Origin: Clostridiales bacterium
GTDB taxonomy: Bacteria; Bacillota; Clostridia; Peptostreptococcales; Anaerovoracaceae
Reading direction: 5' to 3'
DNA: 64,000 nucleotides
NCBI GenBank assembly: GCA_015243575.1
Contig: CP042469.1
Coordinates: 2,074,929-2,138,928, forward strand
A program made the translations under genes and the position numbers. Shown one piece after another: positions 35,147 through 44,077 of this stretch. The notes under the pieces were generated by a model. That model had not been told where the DNA came from, made no database searches, and was given only the letters and a program-made list of their open reading frames with translations. Every line of letters begins with the position of its first letter. Position 1 is the first letter of the stretch.

Positions 35147-36334
35147 ATGAACAACAGTTTTGATCCCGAGTGTATTACATATAGCCAGATGAATTTGATC
35201 TTTAACGTCAGAATTGCGTGGAGGAGACTGGTAACCTGGACGAGAGCCTACCAGATCAGTCGATACGCCGGAATTGGGACAGAAGAAGAGTTGTTTTGTC
35301 GTCTGTATCATGAGGTACAAAATTTTAGTGATATGATTCAGATTATTTTCGGACGTGAAATTTCCAGAAGAAATGCAGGGTATCTATTACAATATACGAT
35401 TATCCTCAGAGACTCAATATCAGCGCATATTGCAGGGGATACGGAAGCAATCCAGAGAAACCTAGAACGCTTTTATAATGCGATCCAGGAAAATGCAGCC
35501 TTTCTTGCAGATATCAATCCATATTGGAATGAAGAACAGTGGCGTATTATGCTGGAAACCTATCTCCAATACACAATAGAAGAAGGCAACGCATTCGCAT
35601 CTGGTATTTATCAGGAAGATATAGCGTTATTAGATCTTCATACAAATCTTACAAATATCATGGGTGACGTATTTGCCAAAGGAATATATGATTATATTAC
35701 CTCAGGTCAGAATTACATAGGGGCAGATTCTCCTCAGGTTATCCGGGAGTGCTTCACCTTGGAGCAGGTGAATGGAATTTATGAAATAAGGATGTTCTGG
35801 TTTGAACTGATCACATGGGTACGCAACTATATGCTCAGCCGCTATGCTGGTATCGGGAATGCCGATGAAGTTAAGGATAGGCTTCGGGAGGTTCCTGCAG
35901 CTTATGTGAGGAATCTAAGGCTTTTTTTTGGGAATCATCCGGCAATAGATGCCCTTGATATTGAACTGAATGAGTTTATTGATCTTCTTGATGAATTCAT
36001 TACAGCCCAGCTTGCTGGCAATACAGAGGATATTGGCCGTATTACACAGCTTTTATATCAGAATGCCTCCGAACGAGCAGCTTCTGTCTCCCAGCTTTCC
36101 CCTTATTGGGACGAGAAAGAGTGGGAAGCCAGGCTGTTTAATAACCTCAGGGGAACCCTTGATGAGTCAACAACTTTTCTGACAGGGGAGTATGCGAGAA
36201 ACTTGGATATTTTCAGCACGCTGATGGATCTGGCAGAAAGCAGCAGTGATTATTTTGCCCAAGGCGTGATCAACTACATCAGAGATCAACAACAAAAACA
36301 ACCATCATCATCATTATCGCATCAGCAGCAGTAA
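35147..36334 (+). CDS. unknown protein made of two copies of a ~190-residue helical domain
   Basis: 395 residues, no signal peptide and no membrane segment. Residues 8-190 and 200-380 are repeats of each other: both contain a W-rich start (WRRLVTWTRAYQISRYAGIG and WFELITWVRNYMLSRYAGIG), then long helices, then INPYWNEEQW and LSPYWDEKEW, then a final FA(K/Q)G(I/V) segment with DVFAKGIYDYI and DYFAQGVINYI. The fold is expected to be all-helical. Aromatic and acidic residues are conserved between the copies, but no catalytic motif is visible. The C-terminus runs into a low-complexity Gln/Ser tail encoded by simple repeats. The ATG follows GAGGAG. I do not recognise the family. It is divergent from the papain-like gene and convergent with the SpoIIE-type phosphatase gene. 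Confidence 0.85.
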   Translation: MNNSFDPECITYSQMNLIFNVRIAWRRLVTWTRAYQISRYAGIGTEEELFCRLYHEVQNFSDMIQIIFGREISRRNAGYLLQYTIILRDSISAHIAGDTEAIQRNLERFYNAIQENAAFLADINPYWNEEQWRIMLETYLQYTIEEGNAFASGIYQEDIALLDLHTNLTNIMGDVFAKGIYDYITSGQNYIGADSPQVIRECFTLEQVNGIYEIRMFWFELITWVRNYMLSRYAGIGNADEVKDRLREVPAAYVRNLRLFFGNHPAIDALDIELNEFIDLLDEFITAQLAGNTEDIGRITQLLYQNASERAASVSQLSPYWDEKEWEARLFNNLRGTLDESTTFLTGEYARNLDIFSTLMDLAESSSDYFAQGVINYIRDQQQKQPSSSLSHQQQ

Positions 36335-36370
36335 TCAACAACCATCAAATACCATCAACAACCATCAATA
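36290..36370. repeat. CAA/CCATCA-rich low-complexity tract
   Basis: Repeats of CAACAACCATCAA over about 80 bases cover the last codons of the duplicated protein and run to the end of the convergent phosphatase gene. This encodes the QQQKQPSSSLSHQQQ tail. Slippage could alter the tail length. Confidence 0.7.
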
Positions 36371-36372
36371 AT

Positions 36373-37542
36373 TTAGCAGAAACTGATTTTGATTTGCTTC
36401 TGCAAACGATTCAAGCACGCTTCTAGCTGTTTGATCAACGCTAGTTTTGTATCAAAGTCAATTTCTGTTCCTTCATGAGATACATTTGCCGCCATGCCAA
36501 AATAAATATTGATATCGGTCGCCCGCTCAATCAAAAGAACCGCTAACTGGGAAGCGGCATCTGTCTCGCGGCAAAGATCGAGCAAAATCATAGGATCCTC
36601 GAGATATGCTGTGCAGAGTTCCAATACCTTTTTCAGCGTGAGAATTCCCTCTGTCACATAATCAACTCCGTCCATCTGCGACATATACGGAACGTTTCCG
36701 CCGCTGCTGTCCGAAAGCATACGCAGCGGTTTATTCATGTATTTGCTCACGGCATGCGCGGTACTTCCGCCGCACACTACTCTAATTCCATTCTTGGAAA
36801 AGAACAAATTCATGATACTATCATCCTCGTTTTTGTTTTCCGGTGGTCCAACCATCATATTGACAACCTGGCGGCTCCTGATTTTTACCACAAGCACTGA
36901 AGTATCGTCATCCAAAGAATTTTCGCTCAGTACCTTGCATCCATCTGCGATTCTTGCCGCGATCCTTGGAGCAGACAGTTCATTGGCTTCAAGCCTTTCC
37001 AGAAATTCAGCAAGATCATTGGTGCCCCAGCCATTTTCTGCAAGTTTTCCAATTCCTGCATTGGTTACGCCGTCCGTCATCAGGACAAGGATGTCGTTCT
37101 CTTGAAGCGGAACACTGCTTTCGTGGATTTCCTTTTCACCCACAAAGCGCACCTGAGTCTCATATACAAGCCGCTTACCATTTCTCATCACTATGGCACT
37201 GGGGTTATCGTACTGTACCAAATGAGCAACATTCCGCTCTAACTGCAGTACCGTAAAAGTAGAATAAGCCAGCTTTCTTGTCCTGCAGATGGGAAGGGAA
37301 GCAGCCACGGTTCCGACACATTCATCCAATGGAATATCGTGAGAGAGCATCGTACCCAGAATCGTAGCGGTTAAAGTGGAAAGAATATTCGCTTTCACGC
37401 CACTTCCTAACCCGTCCGAGAGAACAAATACCTTTTTATCCTTATTTTCAAACAGCCGAAAGAAATCCCCGCAGATAGGCTCACCGGTTTTATTAATACA
37501 AACGCAGCCCGTTTCTATAAAATGCATCTGTCGTTCAAACAT
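36373..37542 (-). CDS. SpoIIE-type PP2C serine phosphatase linked to hydrogenase genes
   Basis: 389 residues, cytosolic. Residues 1-220 form a PP2C/SpoIIE phosphatase with the metal-binding aspartates in CGDFF, SDGLGSG, LMTDGVTN and DDDTSVLVV. The remaining 170 residues (from about 225) form a second domain with GIRVVCGGSTAHAVSKYMNK, which is found mainly in phosphatases beside hydrogenase genes. PP2C enzymes of this class dephosphorylate anti-anti-sigma or similar partners. It lies 25 bases downstream of the PAS-bearing hydrogenase, with GAAGGAG before the ATG. Its substrate is not encoded here. The pairing with a hydrogenase that has sensor domains points to hydrogen or redox signalling. 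Confidence 0.88.
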   Translation of the reverse strand: MFERQMHFIETGCVCINKTGEPICGDFFRLFENKDKKVFVLSDGLGSGVKANILSTLTATILGTMLSHDIPLDECVGTVAASLPICRTRKLAYSTFTVLQLERNVAHLVQYDNPSAIVMRNGKRLVYETQVRFVGEKEIHESSVPLQENDILVLMTDGVTNAGIGKLAENGWGTNDLAEFLERLEANELSAPRIAARIADGCKVLSENSLDDDTSVLVVKIRSRQVVNMMVGPPENKNEDDSIMNLFFSKNGIRVVCGGSTAHAVSKYMNKPLRMLSDSSGGNVPYMSQMDGVDYVTEGILTLKKVLELCTAYLEDPMILLDLCRETDAASQLAVLLIERATDINIYFGMAANVSHEGTEIDFDTKLALIKQLEACLNRLQKQIKISFC

Positions 37543-37567
37543 GCTTTTCTCCTTCCTTCGGATTCAC

Positions 37568-39262
37568 TCACAACGATTCTTCATCATCATCCATTAAAAT
37601 AGTTCCTTTCAGATCATGAATAGCAATCTGGGTTTCTGCCGCTGTTTCTCCCAGAATGGACGCGATTTCATGCACAATGCGAAGCTGTTTATCTACAATA
37701 TCATCTGCCATAGCTGCTGCCTGTATTTTCTTTTTCATGATAAAATTTTTCTTCTGACGTTCCGCTGTGATGTCTTTCATGATACAAACTACCATACTGC
37801 TTGCTTTATCAAAGACAAAGATCTGATTCAAATAAGCATTGTATTCTGCGAGGTATGTATTTTTCTCATAATGATCCTTATCGCTTGTTAGAAGATACAC
37901 AAAATCAAACTCATCGAGAATGCGAGATACCGGCTGGCCATTAATATCCTCTTGCGCTAGTCTGAAAATATTACAAGCAGCGCTGTTAATATGCTGAACC
38001 TTCAAATCCATATCCACTGCCAAAATCGCATTCGGAGTGATGTTCATGATCTGATTGGAGAAAGATTCGGCACGCTCCTTCATAAAAGGCAGGCACATGT
38101 TGATCTCCGCTTTACCGTATATCACTGCCACCGCTTTATCTCGGCAGGATTCATAGCCGCACATGCTGCAGTTTAATTCATCCTCTTTACTGCGCTTGCC
38201 CATCTTGTGCAGTATTCCTTTGATCTGAGCTTCAGAAGGTTCGGATCTGCAACCTTTCTCCGAACTGGTGAACACCTGCTCCATCAAAGTATCGCTGCTA
38301 ATATTATAATCTTCGTCATAGCCAGGAGGCAAAACATTCTGGTCCATTCTCATTTTCGAACAGAGCAGAGAAAACCCCTTTTCCCTGAAAGAAGGGCCTC
38401 CGATGCAGCTCCCTTCACAGAGGCTCATTTCAATGAAACAACTGGACAGTGCTCCACGTTCGACATCTCTTATCGCTTCCACACACGCTTGGAATCCGCT
38501 GACCGATAGGTAACTATGACGATCCCTTCGACTCATAGTAGATAAGATCCCACCGTGAGTCGGAAAATTCCTGGAAAGATATTGTTTTTCTATTTTAAGA
38601 TCCTCTTGCTCCGTCTGAATTCCCGCTTCTTCAAAAAGTACTGCCAGTTCCTCAAAGGTTATAGTGTAGTCAACGAATGAACCATGTTGATACCGCTCTG
38701 CTTTTTTAGAGATGCAGGGAGAGATGAATACAATCAACGCATCGGGAAAGCGTTCCTTAAGGATTCTGGAATGGATTTGCATGGGAGTCAGCACCGGAGC
38801 AAGATTGGGAATGCAGCTGCGATAGTATTTCCGGATCAATAGATTCACAGAAGAGCAGCAGGAGGATATCATAACCCTTTCCGGCTGCTCCTCAATCATT
38901 CTCTCATACTCAGATTTGACGAGATACGCACCTTCCGCCGTTTCATAGGCATCAGTAAATTTTAATTTTAGCAAGGAGGTTCGAAGTGCTTGAAAGGATA
39001 CAGAAAAATAAGCAGCAAACGACGGTGCCACACTGGCAATCACCTGTCTTCCATTTCGTATTGCTTCCCTTACCGTTTCCGTTTCGCTGATTGCTCCTTT
39101 TGTTTTCTGCGGACATACAATGGTGCAAATCCCGCAGAGGATACACTCCTCCGTCAGGATCTGCGCATAATGATTCTTTACCTCAATTGCCTTCACCGGG
39201 CAATATCTGACACATTTATAACAGTTTTTACAATTTACCTTTTCAAATTGGAGAATGTTCAT
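37568..39262 (-). CDS. sensory [FeFe] hydrogenase with ferredoxin, 4Fe-4S and PAS domains
   Basis: 564 residues. A two-cluster ferredoxin domain opens it (CKNCYKCVRYCP and CILCGICTIVCP). The H-cluster domain follows with the three cysteine motifs in altered form: ISSCCSSVN, FISPCISKKAE and FIEMSLCEGSCIGGPSF. Next comes a 4Fe-4S segment (NCSMCGYESCRDKAVAV), then a PAS domain (ITPNAILAVDMDLKVQHINS, about 405-500), then a helical end. This is the group C or HsfB/HydS kind of hydrogenase, which is thought to sense H2 or redox state rather than produce H2. The first motif reads SSCCS instead of TSCCP, in line with an altered active-site pocket. It is followed 25 bases later by a PP2C phosphatase. 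Confidence 0.9.
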   Translation of the reverse strand: MNILQFEKVNCKNCYKCVRYCPVKAIEVKNHYAQILTEECILCGICTIVCPQKTKGAISETETVREAIRNGRQVIASVAPSFAAYFSVSFQALRTSLLKLKFTDAYETAEGAYLVKSEYERMIEEQPERVMISSCCSSVNLLIRKYYRSCIPNLAPVLTPMQIHSRILKERFPDALIVFISPCISKKAERYQHGSFVDYTITFEELAVLFEEAGIQTEQEDLKIEKQYLSRNFPTHGGILSTMSRRDRHSYLSVSGFQACVEAIRDVERGALSSCFIEMSLCEGSCIGGPSFREKGFSLLCSKMRMDQNVLPPGYDEDYNISSDTLMEQVFTSSEKGCRSEPSEAQIKGILHKMGKRSKEDELNCSMCGYESCRDKAVAVIYGKAEINMCLPFMKERAESFSNQIMNITPNAILAVDMDLKVQHINSAACNIFRLAQEDINGQPVSRILDEFDFVYLLTSDKDHYEKNTYLAEYNAYLNQIFVFDKASSMVVCIMKDITAERQKKNFIMKKKIQAAAMADDIVDKQLRIVHEIASILGETAAETQIAIHDLKGTILMDDDEESL

Positions 39263-39275
39263 ATTTGCCCCCTTA

Positions 39276-39521
39276 TTATAAGCAGGTTTTCAGCACCCTC
39301 GCCTTAAACAGATCTGCAACATTGCCCATACCAACACCTGATATGATTTCTTCATTTATTTTTATAGTTACTCCGTCCCCGCAGCCGCCGAGGCAAAAGG
39401 CTGGATGAAGACTTACCTTCCCCTCCAGCCCATTTTGACCAATCAAAGATTTTAGCTCTTTCATTACGTGATAGGAAGATCTTTGGTGGCACGAGCTGCC
39501 GATACAAACATATATAATCAT
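39276..39521 (-). CDS. small thioredoxin-like 2Fe-2S protein (NuoE/HndA-like)
   Basis: 81 residues. Four cysteines in the order C-x4-C (residues 6 and 11) and C-x3-C (43 and 47, in CLGGC) form the 2Fe-2S site of the NuoE / HydC C-terminal family. It has no N-terminal extension and is about half of the usual NuoE length. It lies between the two hydrogenase genes, 13 bases before the sensory one, so it probably passes electrons to or from one of them. The start has only a weak ribosome binding site. Confidence 0.85.
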   Translation of the reverse strand: MIIYVCIGSSCHQRSSYHVMKELKSLIGQNGLEGKVSLHPAFCLGGCGDGVTIKINEEIISGVGMGNVADLFKARVLKTCL

Positions 39522-39582
39522 TTGTGATAACTTGCCTTTCTGTAGTTCATTCTAGTTTTGCGTTCGTTTCTTTCGGTTGGTA

Positions 39583-41037
39583 CTAAAGTGCATTTTCATC
39601 AAATATGGAAATGGCATCCGCAATGGTCTTTTCAATCGCCAGGTGGCCATAATCACCCACCAGCTTTTTATCCTTTGAGCTATGAGAGAGGCAAGCAGGT
39701 CCACCGATGCAACCCCCTTCGCAAATCATTCCTTCGATAAAATTCTCAGAAAGCACGCCCTTATTTGCTTTCAGCAATGCTGACTTGCATTCCGATATTC
39801 CATTGCAGGAGATCGGTTTATAATCAAACTGCTCCTGCGTAATTCCATGTTCCTTCAGTGCATGTTCAACAGCGGTTGCAAGACCCCCGGAGTGTGCGAA
39901 AATACGCCCGAAGTAAGAAGCATTGTCAAGAGGAGTCTCTGGAAGTGCCTCAAGTTCTATGTCCTTAGCGCTGAACATGGCCTGCATCTCCTCAAAAGTA
40001 AGAACACAGTCCACGTAGTCTTTCACGGCTTCATTCTGCCGTTCTGCTTTTTTAGCAATGCAGGGACCAATAAAAATAACCTTCCCAGTGGGATCCATCT
40101 GCTTAATTACTTTGGAGATTTGCGCCATGGGAGACAGGTTGTGAGAAACATGATGATTGAGAGCCGGATAATTTTTTTCTATATAGCTGACGAAAGCAGG
40201 ACAGCAAGAGGATGTCAGAAATCCCTTTTCTGCAAGTTCCTCGGCTTCCATAGATGCAACCATATCTGCTCCGAGAGCCGCTTCAATAACGGAATGAAAT
40301 CCGATCTGTTTAATGGCAGTGACCGCTTTTCCCGTAGTGATTTCCGGAACATTAGCATATTGGCTGACCAAAGATGGTGCTACAACTGCATAGATCTTGT
40401 ATATTTTATTGTGATCTGATTCACGGATCATGCGGATTGCCTGGGTAATGTAGGACTTATCCATAATTGCTCCAAAGGGGCAATGATAGACGCAGGCACC
40501 ACAGGAAATGCACTTATCATCCTTGATGACTGCTTTCTTAGTGTCTTTATCGATGGAAAGGGCATTTACCTTACAGGCATTGACGCAAGGACGTGTTTGT
40601 TTGACAATTGCGCCGTAAGAACAATGAGAGACACAACGGCCGCACTCGATGCATTTGCTTTTCACAATTTCGGCTTTTCTGTTCACAAAGGTAATCGCAT
40701 CCTTGGGGCAGGAGTTCGCACATTTGTGTGCTATGCATCCACGGCATGACTGGGTGATGTGAATTCCTTCAACAGGACATTCATCGCATGCGATTTTTAA
40801 AACCTCCACCATATTGGTTTTTTGTGCATCTCCGCCAAGAGCCAGTTTCACTCGCTCTCCAACGATCGCCCGTTCTTTGTAGATGCAGCACCGCATCCGC
40901 TCTGCACCCTCTGGTATTATTACCGATGCCAGATCGAGAATATTCTCAGCAGTCAGTTCATTATCAAAAGCAAGTTTGGCAATTTCACGGAGCACGTCAT
41001 GTTTCAATTGCTGTACATCATTATCAAAAAAATCCAT
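39583..41037 (-). CDS. [FeFe] hydrogenase with N-terminal ferredoxin domains
   Basis: 484 residues, cytosolic. Cysteine clusters for at least three 4Fe-4S centres occupy residues 90-210 (CRGCIAHKCANSCP, CIECGRCVSHCS, CISCGACVYHCP). The H-cluster domain has LTSSCCPAFV, FIGPCIAKKAE and FIEGMICEGGCIGGPAC, so all H-cluster ligands are present. The start is the ATG at 41037, ten bases after AAAGGGGG; an in-frame GTG is at 41046. It is the first gene of a four-gene cluster with a 2Fe-2S protein, a PAS-hydrogenase and a PP2C phosphatase. This resembles the hfs-type clusters of thermophilic Clostridia, in which the hydrogenase is important for H2 production. Direction of catalysis is inference. Confidence 0.9.
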   Translation of the reverse strand: MDFFDNDVQQLKHDVLREIAKLAFDNELTAENILDLASVIIPEGAERMRCCIYKERAIVGERVKLALGGDAQKTNMVEVLKIACDECPVEGIHITQSCRGCIAHKCANSCPKDAITFVNRKAEIVKSKCIECGRCVSHCSYGAIVKQTRPCVNACKVNALSIDKDTKKAVIKDDKCISCGACVYHCPFGAIMDKSYITQAIRMIRESDHNKIYKIYAVVAPSLVSQYANVPEITTGKAVTAIKQIGFHSVIEAALGADMVASMEAEELAEKGFLTSSCCPAFVSYIEKNYPALNHHVSHNLSPMAQISKVIKQMDPTGKVIFIGPCIAKKAERQNEAVKDYVDCVLTFEEMQAMFSAKDIELEALPETPLDNASYFGRIFAHSGGLATAVEHALKEHGITQEQFDYKPISCNGISECKSALLKANKGVLSENFIEGMICEGGCIGGPACLSHSSKDKKLVGDYGHLAIEKTIADAISIFDENAL

Positions 41038-41093
41038 AATGTGCACCCCCTTTCTATTTCATTGTACCGATCTATTGCCATAAGATGAAAGCT

Positions 41094-41127
41094 AAAAAAG
41101 GCATACTGCTACGATACAGTATGCCTT
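41094..41127 (-). terminator. terminator of the LysR gene
   Basis: AAGGCATACTG (41098-41108) pairs with 41117-41127, followed on the minus strand by TTTTTTAGC. It separates the LysR gene from the hydrogenase operon, so the latter needs its own promoter in the short gap. Confidence 0.85.
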
Positions 41128-41159
41128 TATGGAATAACAGGCTGTTTTTCTTTACGGTT

Positions 41160-42083
41160 TCATACGGAGATCATGTCCCTTACCCGATAAAGATGACTCA
41201 GAAATTTACGGTCCGTATCCGTCATTTGGTATGCCTTTGGACGAATAATAACATCTCGATAAAGGTTATCTTTCACGAAAACATGCTTCTGCACTAAATG
41301 GTATCGCTTTAGCATCTCTTTTGGGATAGGTGATACCCACATATACGTATTCCAGACATCAGAGAGCACATCAAACTGGCTGCCCCGATCATAAAGCTCA
41401 ATACTTTTTCCATTGCTCACGTTATGCATCGGTTTTTGAATTTCGCTTGTAGACAGCAATGGAATCGTATAATCACCATGGACAATTTCAATAAGATCAA
41501 CAAAATTCTCAGGTTTTAATTCTTTCTGTTGCGCCAAAGGGCCGTTTTCGGACATCAGCGCCAGATAGTCAAATTCGAGCAGCATATCACCATATAAATC
41601 CAAGTCTGCCAGAAGTTTATTATAATACCGCTCGTATTCCACCGCATACCGAATGATACCCAAGCTGTGTTTGCGAGATGAGATATTCTGAATAGTCTTC
41701 ATAGAATTGGTTTCATAAAAATTGATCTGAAGTTTTTTTGCACTGGCAATCTCGCTTGAAAACCGGGAAAAGGCAGTGGAAATATAGCTGGCCCGCGGCA
41801 CGGAAATTCCGAAGTAATGGATCATCTCCTCAGCTTTGTACCTTGCTTCAACCATTTCAAATTTTTCAAGAATCTCCTTTGTGGAAAGCAGAAAATCATT
41901 TCCCTCTTTTGTGAGTGAAACACCCTTGGAAGATCGTCTAAAAATGGTAATCCCCAGCTCCTTTTCTAAGCTGATAACCGCTTTACTCAAATTGGGCTGA
42001 TTCATAAATAAATTTGCTGCAGCTTGGGTCATGGATCCCGTTCTGGCAATCTCAGCCACATATTTCAGATCTGATATATTCAT
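41160..42083 (-). CDS. LysR-family transcriptional regulator next to hydrogenase genes
   Basis: 307 residues. The N-terminal helix-turn-helix (IARTGSMTQAAANLFMNQPN, LSKAVISLEKELGITIF) is clear. The effector domain begins near 90 and is less conserved than usual, with a long insert. It precedes the hydrogenase operon on the same strand, with a terminator between. The upstream position suggests, but does not prove, that it controls the hydrogenase cluster. AAAGGAAAG precedes the ATG. Confidence 0.9.
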   Translation of the reverse strand: MNISDLKYVAEIARTGSMTQAAANLFMNQPNLSKAVISLEKELGITIFRRSSKGVSLTKEGNDFLLSTKEILEKFEMVEARYKAEEMIHYFGISVPRASYISTAFSRFSSEIASAKKLQINFYETNSMKTIQNISSRKHSLGIIRYAVEYERYYNKLLADLDLYGDMLLEFDYLALMSENGPLAQQKELKPENFVDLIEIVHGDYTIPLLSTSEIQKPMHNVSNGKSIELYDRGSQFDVLSDVWNTYMWVSPIPKEMLKRYHLVQKHVFVKDNLYRDVIIRPKAYQMTDTDRKFLSHLYRVRDMISV

Positions 42084-42194
42084 ACTATCTTTCCTTTTAT
42101 ACTAGTACAGAGGAAACTAGGTTTGTGACATTTAAGCTTGTCTATTTTCCCAATAGCACTAGCGCCGCTTCAAGTGAATATTTTTGTCTTGCTA

Positions 42195-43268
42195 TTAACG
42201 GAACAGCTTAATTACGCCAGTGCTGTTCAAATGACGGAGCAGAGACAAGGTAATGGGAAAACCAAACAATCCAATGACACCAAAGAGCTGAACACCGACA
42301 AACATGCTGATCAGGGTTACAACCGGATGGAGTCCGATCTGGCTACCAACAATTTTAGGTTCCAATATATTTCGAATGACTGTAATGGCTAGATACACCG
42401 CAAGCAACCCGATTGACATGGAGTAATTGCCCTGTAAGGCTGTGATAATCGTCCAGGGGATCATGATTCCCCCTGTCCCTAAAACAGGCAATATATCAAA
42501 AATAGAAATCATCAATGCAATCAATATCGAATTTTCAACACCGATGATAGTTAGCCCGATCGATAATTCAATAAAGGTGATGGTCATAATCAGTGCATAG
42601 GACCGGATACAGACAAATAGCGTTCCTACGATATATTCCTTGATCTGAATCACAAGTTCTTTGCCTTTTCCCGAAAACTGGCGCAGAATAAAGCCCACCA
42701 GCAGATCATAATCTCCTGCGATAAAGAAGGAGGAGATCACCATCAGAAGCATTTTGATGAAGAATACCGGCAAGGATGAAGCTATGCCTGATATACCACC
42801 GACAGCCATAACAGAAAGGCTGGAAATCAAATCTCCCAATGACTGTATGAAGTGATTGAAATATTCGTTGATAATCGTGATCAATGCCGGATCCATCTGG
42901 TAAACTTCCTTTTCAATCAGCTTATACATGGAGATCAGGTAAGGTTCCATCTGAGTGGTATAGATTGCCGGCAATCGAAGTACCAAATCCGTAGCGGTTG
43001 AAAACAGCTTGATCCCGATTAAAGCAATAAACGTACCGATGGTACAATAGAACAAAAGCACGAAAAAGAAGGCAACAGGCTTATAGGGAATGCGCAGCAA
43101 ATCGGAGAAGAACTTCGCAGGCCGCCTTAGGATATAGGCAATGACGAAAGCCGCTATAAAAGGAGCGATCAATCCAAGCCCATATTGAAGCAGCAGATAA
43201 ACCGCTCCTACAATAAACCCGTAATACATAAAATTAACTATAAACCGAAATCTCTTTCTATGATCCAT
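42195..43268 (-). CDS. AI-2E family membrane transporter
   Basis: 357 residues with seven or eight hydrophobic segments. APFIAAFVIAYILRRPAKFF near the start and LPVLGTGGIMIPWTIITALQ near 255 are the conserved AI-2E (TqsA/YtvI) family regions. Relatives are sporulation proteins (YtvI), Na+/H+ antiporters or exporters, so a signal-exporter function is not implied. The start is the ATG at 43268 after GGAGGAAG, downstream of the terminator at 43293-43314. A longer frame upstream would run through that terminator and is rejected. Confidence 0.88.
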   Translation of the reverse strand: MDHRKRFRFIVNFMYYGFIVGAVYLLLQYGLGLIAPFIAAFVIAYILRRPAKFFSDLLRIPYKPVAFFFVLLFYCTIGTFIALIGIKLFSTATDLVLRLPAIYTTQMEPYLISMYKLIEKEVYQMDPALITIINEYFNHFIQSLGDLISSLSVMAVGGISGIASSLPVFFIKMLLMVISSFFIAGDYDLLVGFILRQFSGKGKELVIQIKEYIVGTLFVCIRSYALIMTITFIELSIGLTIIGVENSILIALMISIFDILPVLGTGGIMIPWTIITALQGNYSMSIGLLAVYLAITVIRNILEPKIVGSQIGLHPVVTLISMFVGVQLFGVIGLFGFPITLSLLRHLNSTGVIKLFR

Positions 43269-43292
43269 ATCGCTTCCTCCGTTTATGCCATG

Positions 43293-43314
43293 AAAAAAAG
43301 TGGCTGACGCCACT
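43293..43314 (-). terminator. terminator between the Cys-rich gene and the AI-2E gene
   Basis: AGTGGC (43299-43304) pairs with GCCACT (43309-43314), 4-base loop, then a run of seven T on the minus strand. It ends 25 bases before the AI-2E start codon. Confidence 0.8.
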
Positions 43315-43460
43315 AATCAGGAAATCCCTGTTGTCAATTGAGCCTCTTTGCCTTCATTATAGAGGATAAAAACGAGGAAAGTCAATTGTTTTTCCCGTTC
43401 CCTTCCAATCGCTCTGATTGGCCTTCTGCTTATGAAATTTATCAGTTTCCGCGCTGCAGT

Positions 43461-43781
43461 TTATCGATCTTTCTGCGCATCCTCAATTTCAGGGGAATAA
43501 TCCATCAGAGAACCTTCCGTCATCCTAGATAGCCCGTAAAGTTTCTCATTGATCATATCCCAGAAGCAGAACGGCAGATGATCTCTGTGACCCCTGTGGA
43601 GCACTACACATTCATAGCAGTTTCCATGATGAGGACATGGCTCCTTGCAGGAACAGTGATCAACACCGCTTTCCTTCACCTTCTTTAAAAATTCCATTTT
43701 CATTTCCAAGGCTTCTTTTTTTAGGCCTTGAGTAGAAAGTTCCTGCTGCTTTTTTACTATTTCATTATTGTCTATTTTCAT
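43461..43781 (-). CDS. small Cys/His-rich protein with CPHHGNC-type motif
   Basis: 106 residues. A helical first part of about 45 residues (MKIDNNEIVKKQQELSTQGL onward) leads to a cysteine-rich segment DHCSCKEPCPHHGNCYECVV, then HRGHRDHLPFC. Six cysteines and several histidines would bind a metal or Fe-S cluster. Short proteins with a C-x-C-x3-CPxHGxCxxC pattern are frequent in anaerobes but lack an assigned function. The start at 43781 follows AGGGGGC; a longer frame to 43928 lacks a site. It is a single-gene unit with the terminator at 43293-43314. Confidence 0.75.
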   Translation of the reverse strand: MKIDNNEIVKKQQELSTQGLKKEALEMKMEFLKKVKESGVDHCSCKEPCPHHGNCYECVVLHRGHRDHLPFCFWDMINEKLYGLSRMTEGSLMDYSPEIEDAQKDR

Positions 43782-44077
43782 AGATATTAGCCCCCTACTA
43801 TGCAAATTATCTTGTTTGTGCTGATTTGTAACCGATATCGATAGAATACCTATCCTTAAACTTATATCATTTCGTAAGCATATCATGAACACTGCTAAAG
43901 GGCAAGGAAAAAGCAGGTTTCGATACAACAGCCTGCCGTATTATTTAAATTAATAAGAGCTGTCATCGCCTGTTCTTTTTTTCTGCTTTTAGCATAGTCA
44001 TAAGTATGTCATTAAAATATTCAATCAGATTTAGGGAATCGTTGTAATTTGAAATCGACTTTTAAGAGAGGTTTTCC

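Noticed and set aside
36290-36370. Repeats at the end of the duplicated protein gene as a regulatory array
   Set aside because: They are simple CAA/CCATCA sequence that also encodes the protein tail; low complexity explains them.
37568-41037. NAD-dependent bifurcating hydrogenase (HydABC/Hnd)
   Set aside because: No NuoF-like flavin subunit is encoded; the 2Fe-2S protein is short and a PAS-type second hydrogenase replaces it.
42195-43268. Autoinducer-2 exporter
   Set aside because: The family name is historical; members include sporulation proteins and antiporters, and no quorum sensing gene is nearby.
42195-43313. Longer start of the AI-2E gene at 43313
   Set aside because: That start would place the coding region through a strong terminator hairpin; the ATG at 43268 has a proper ribosome binding site.
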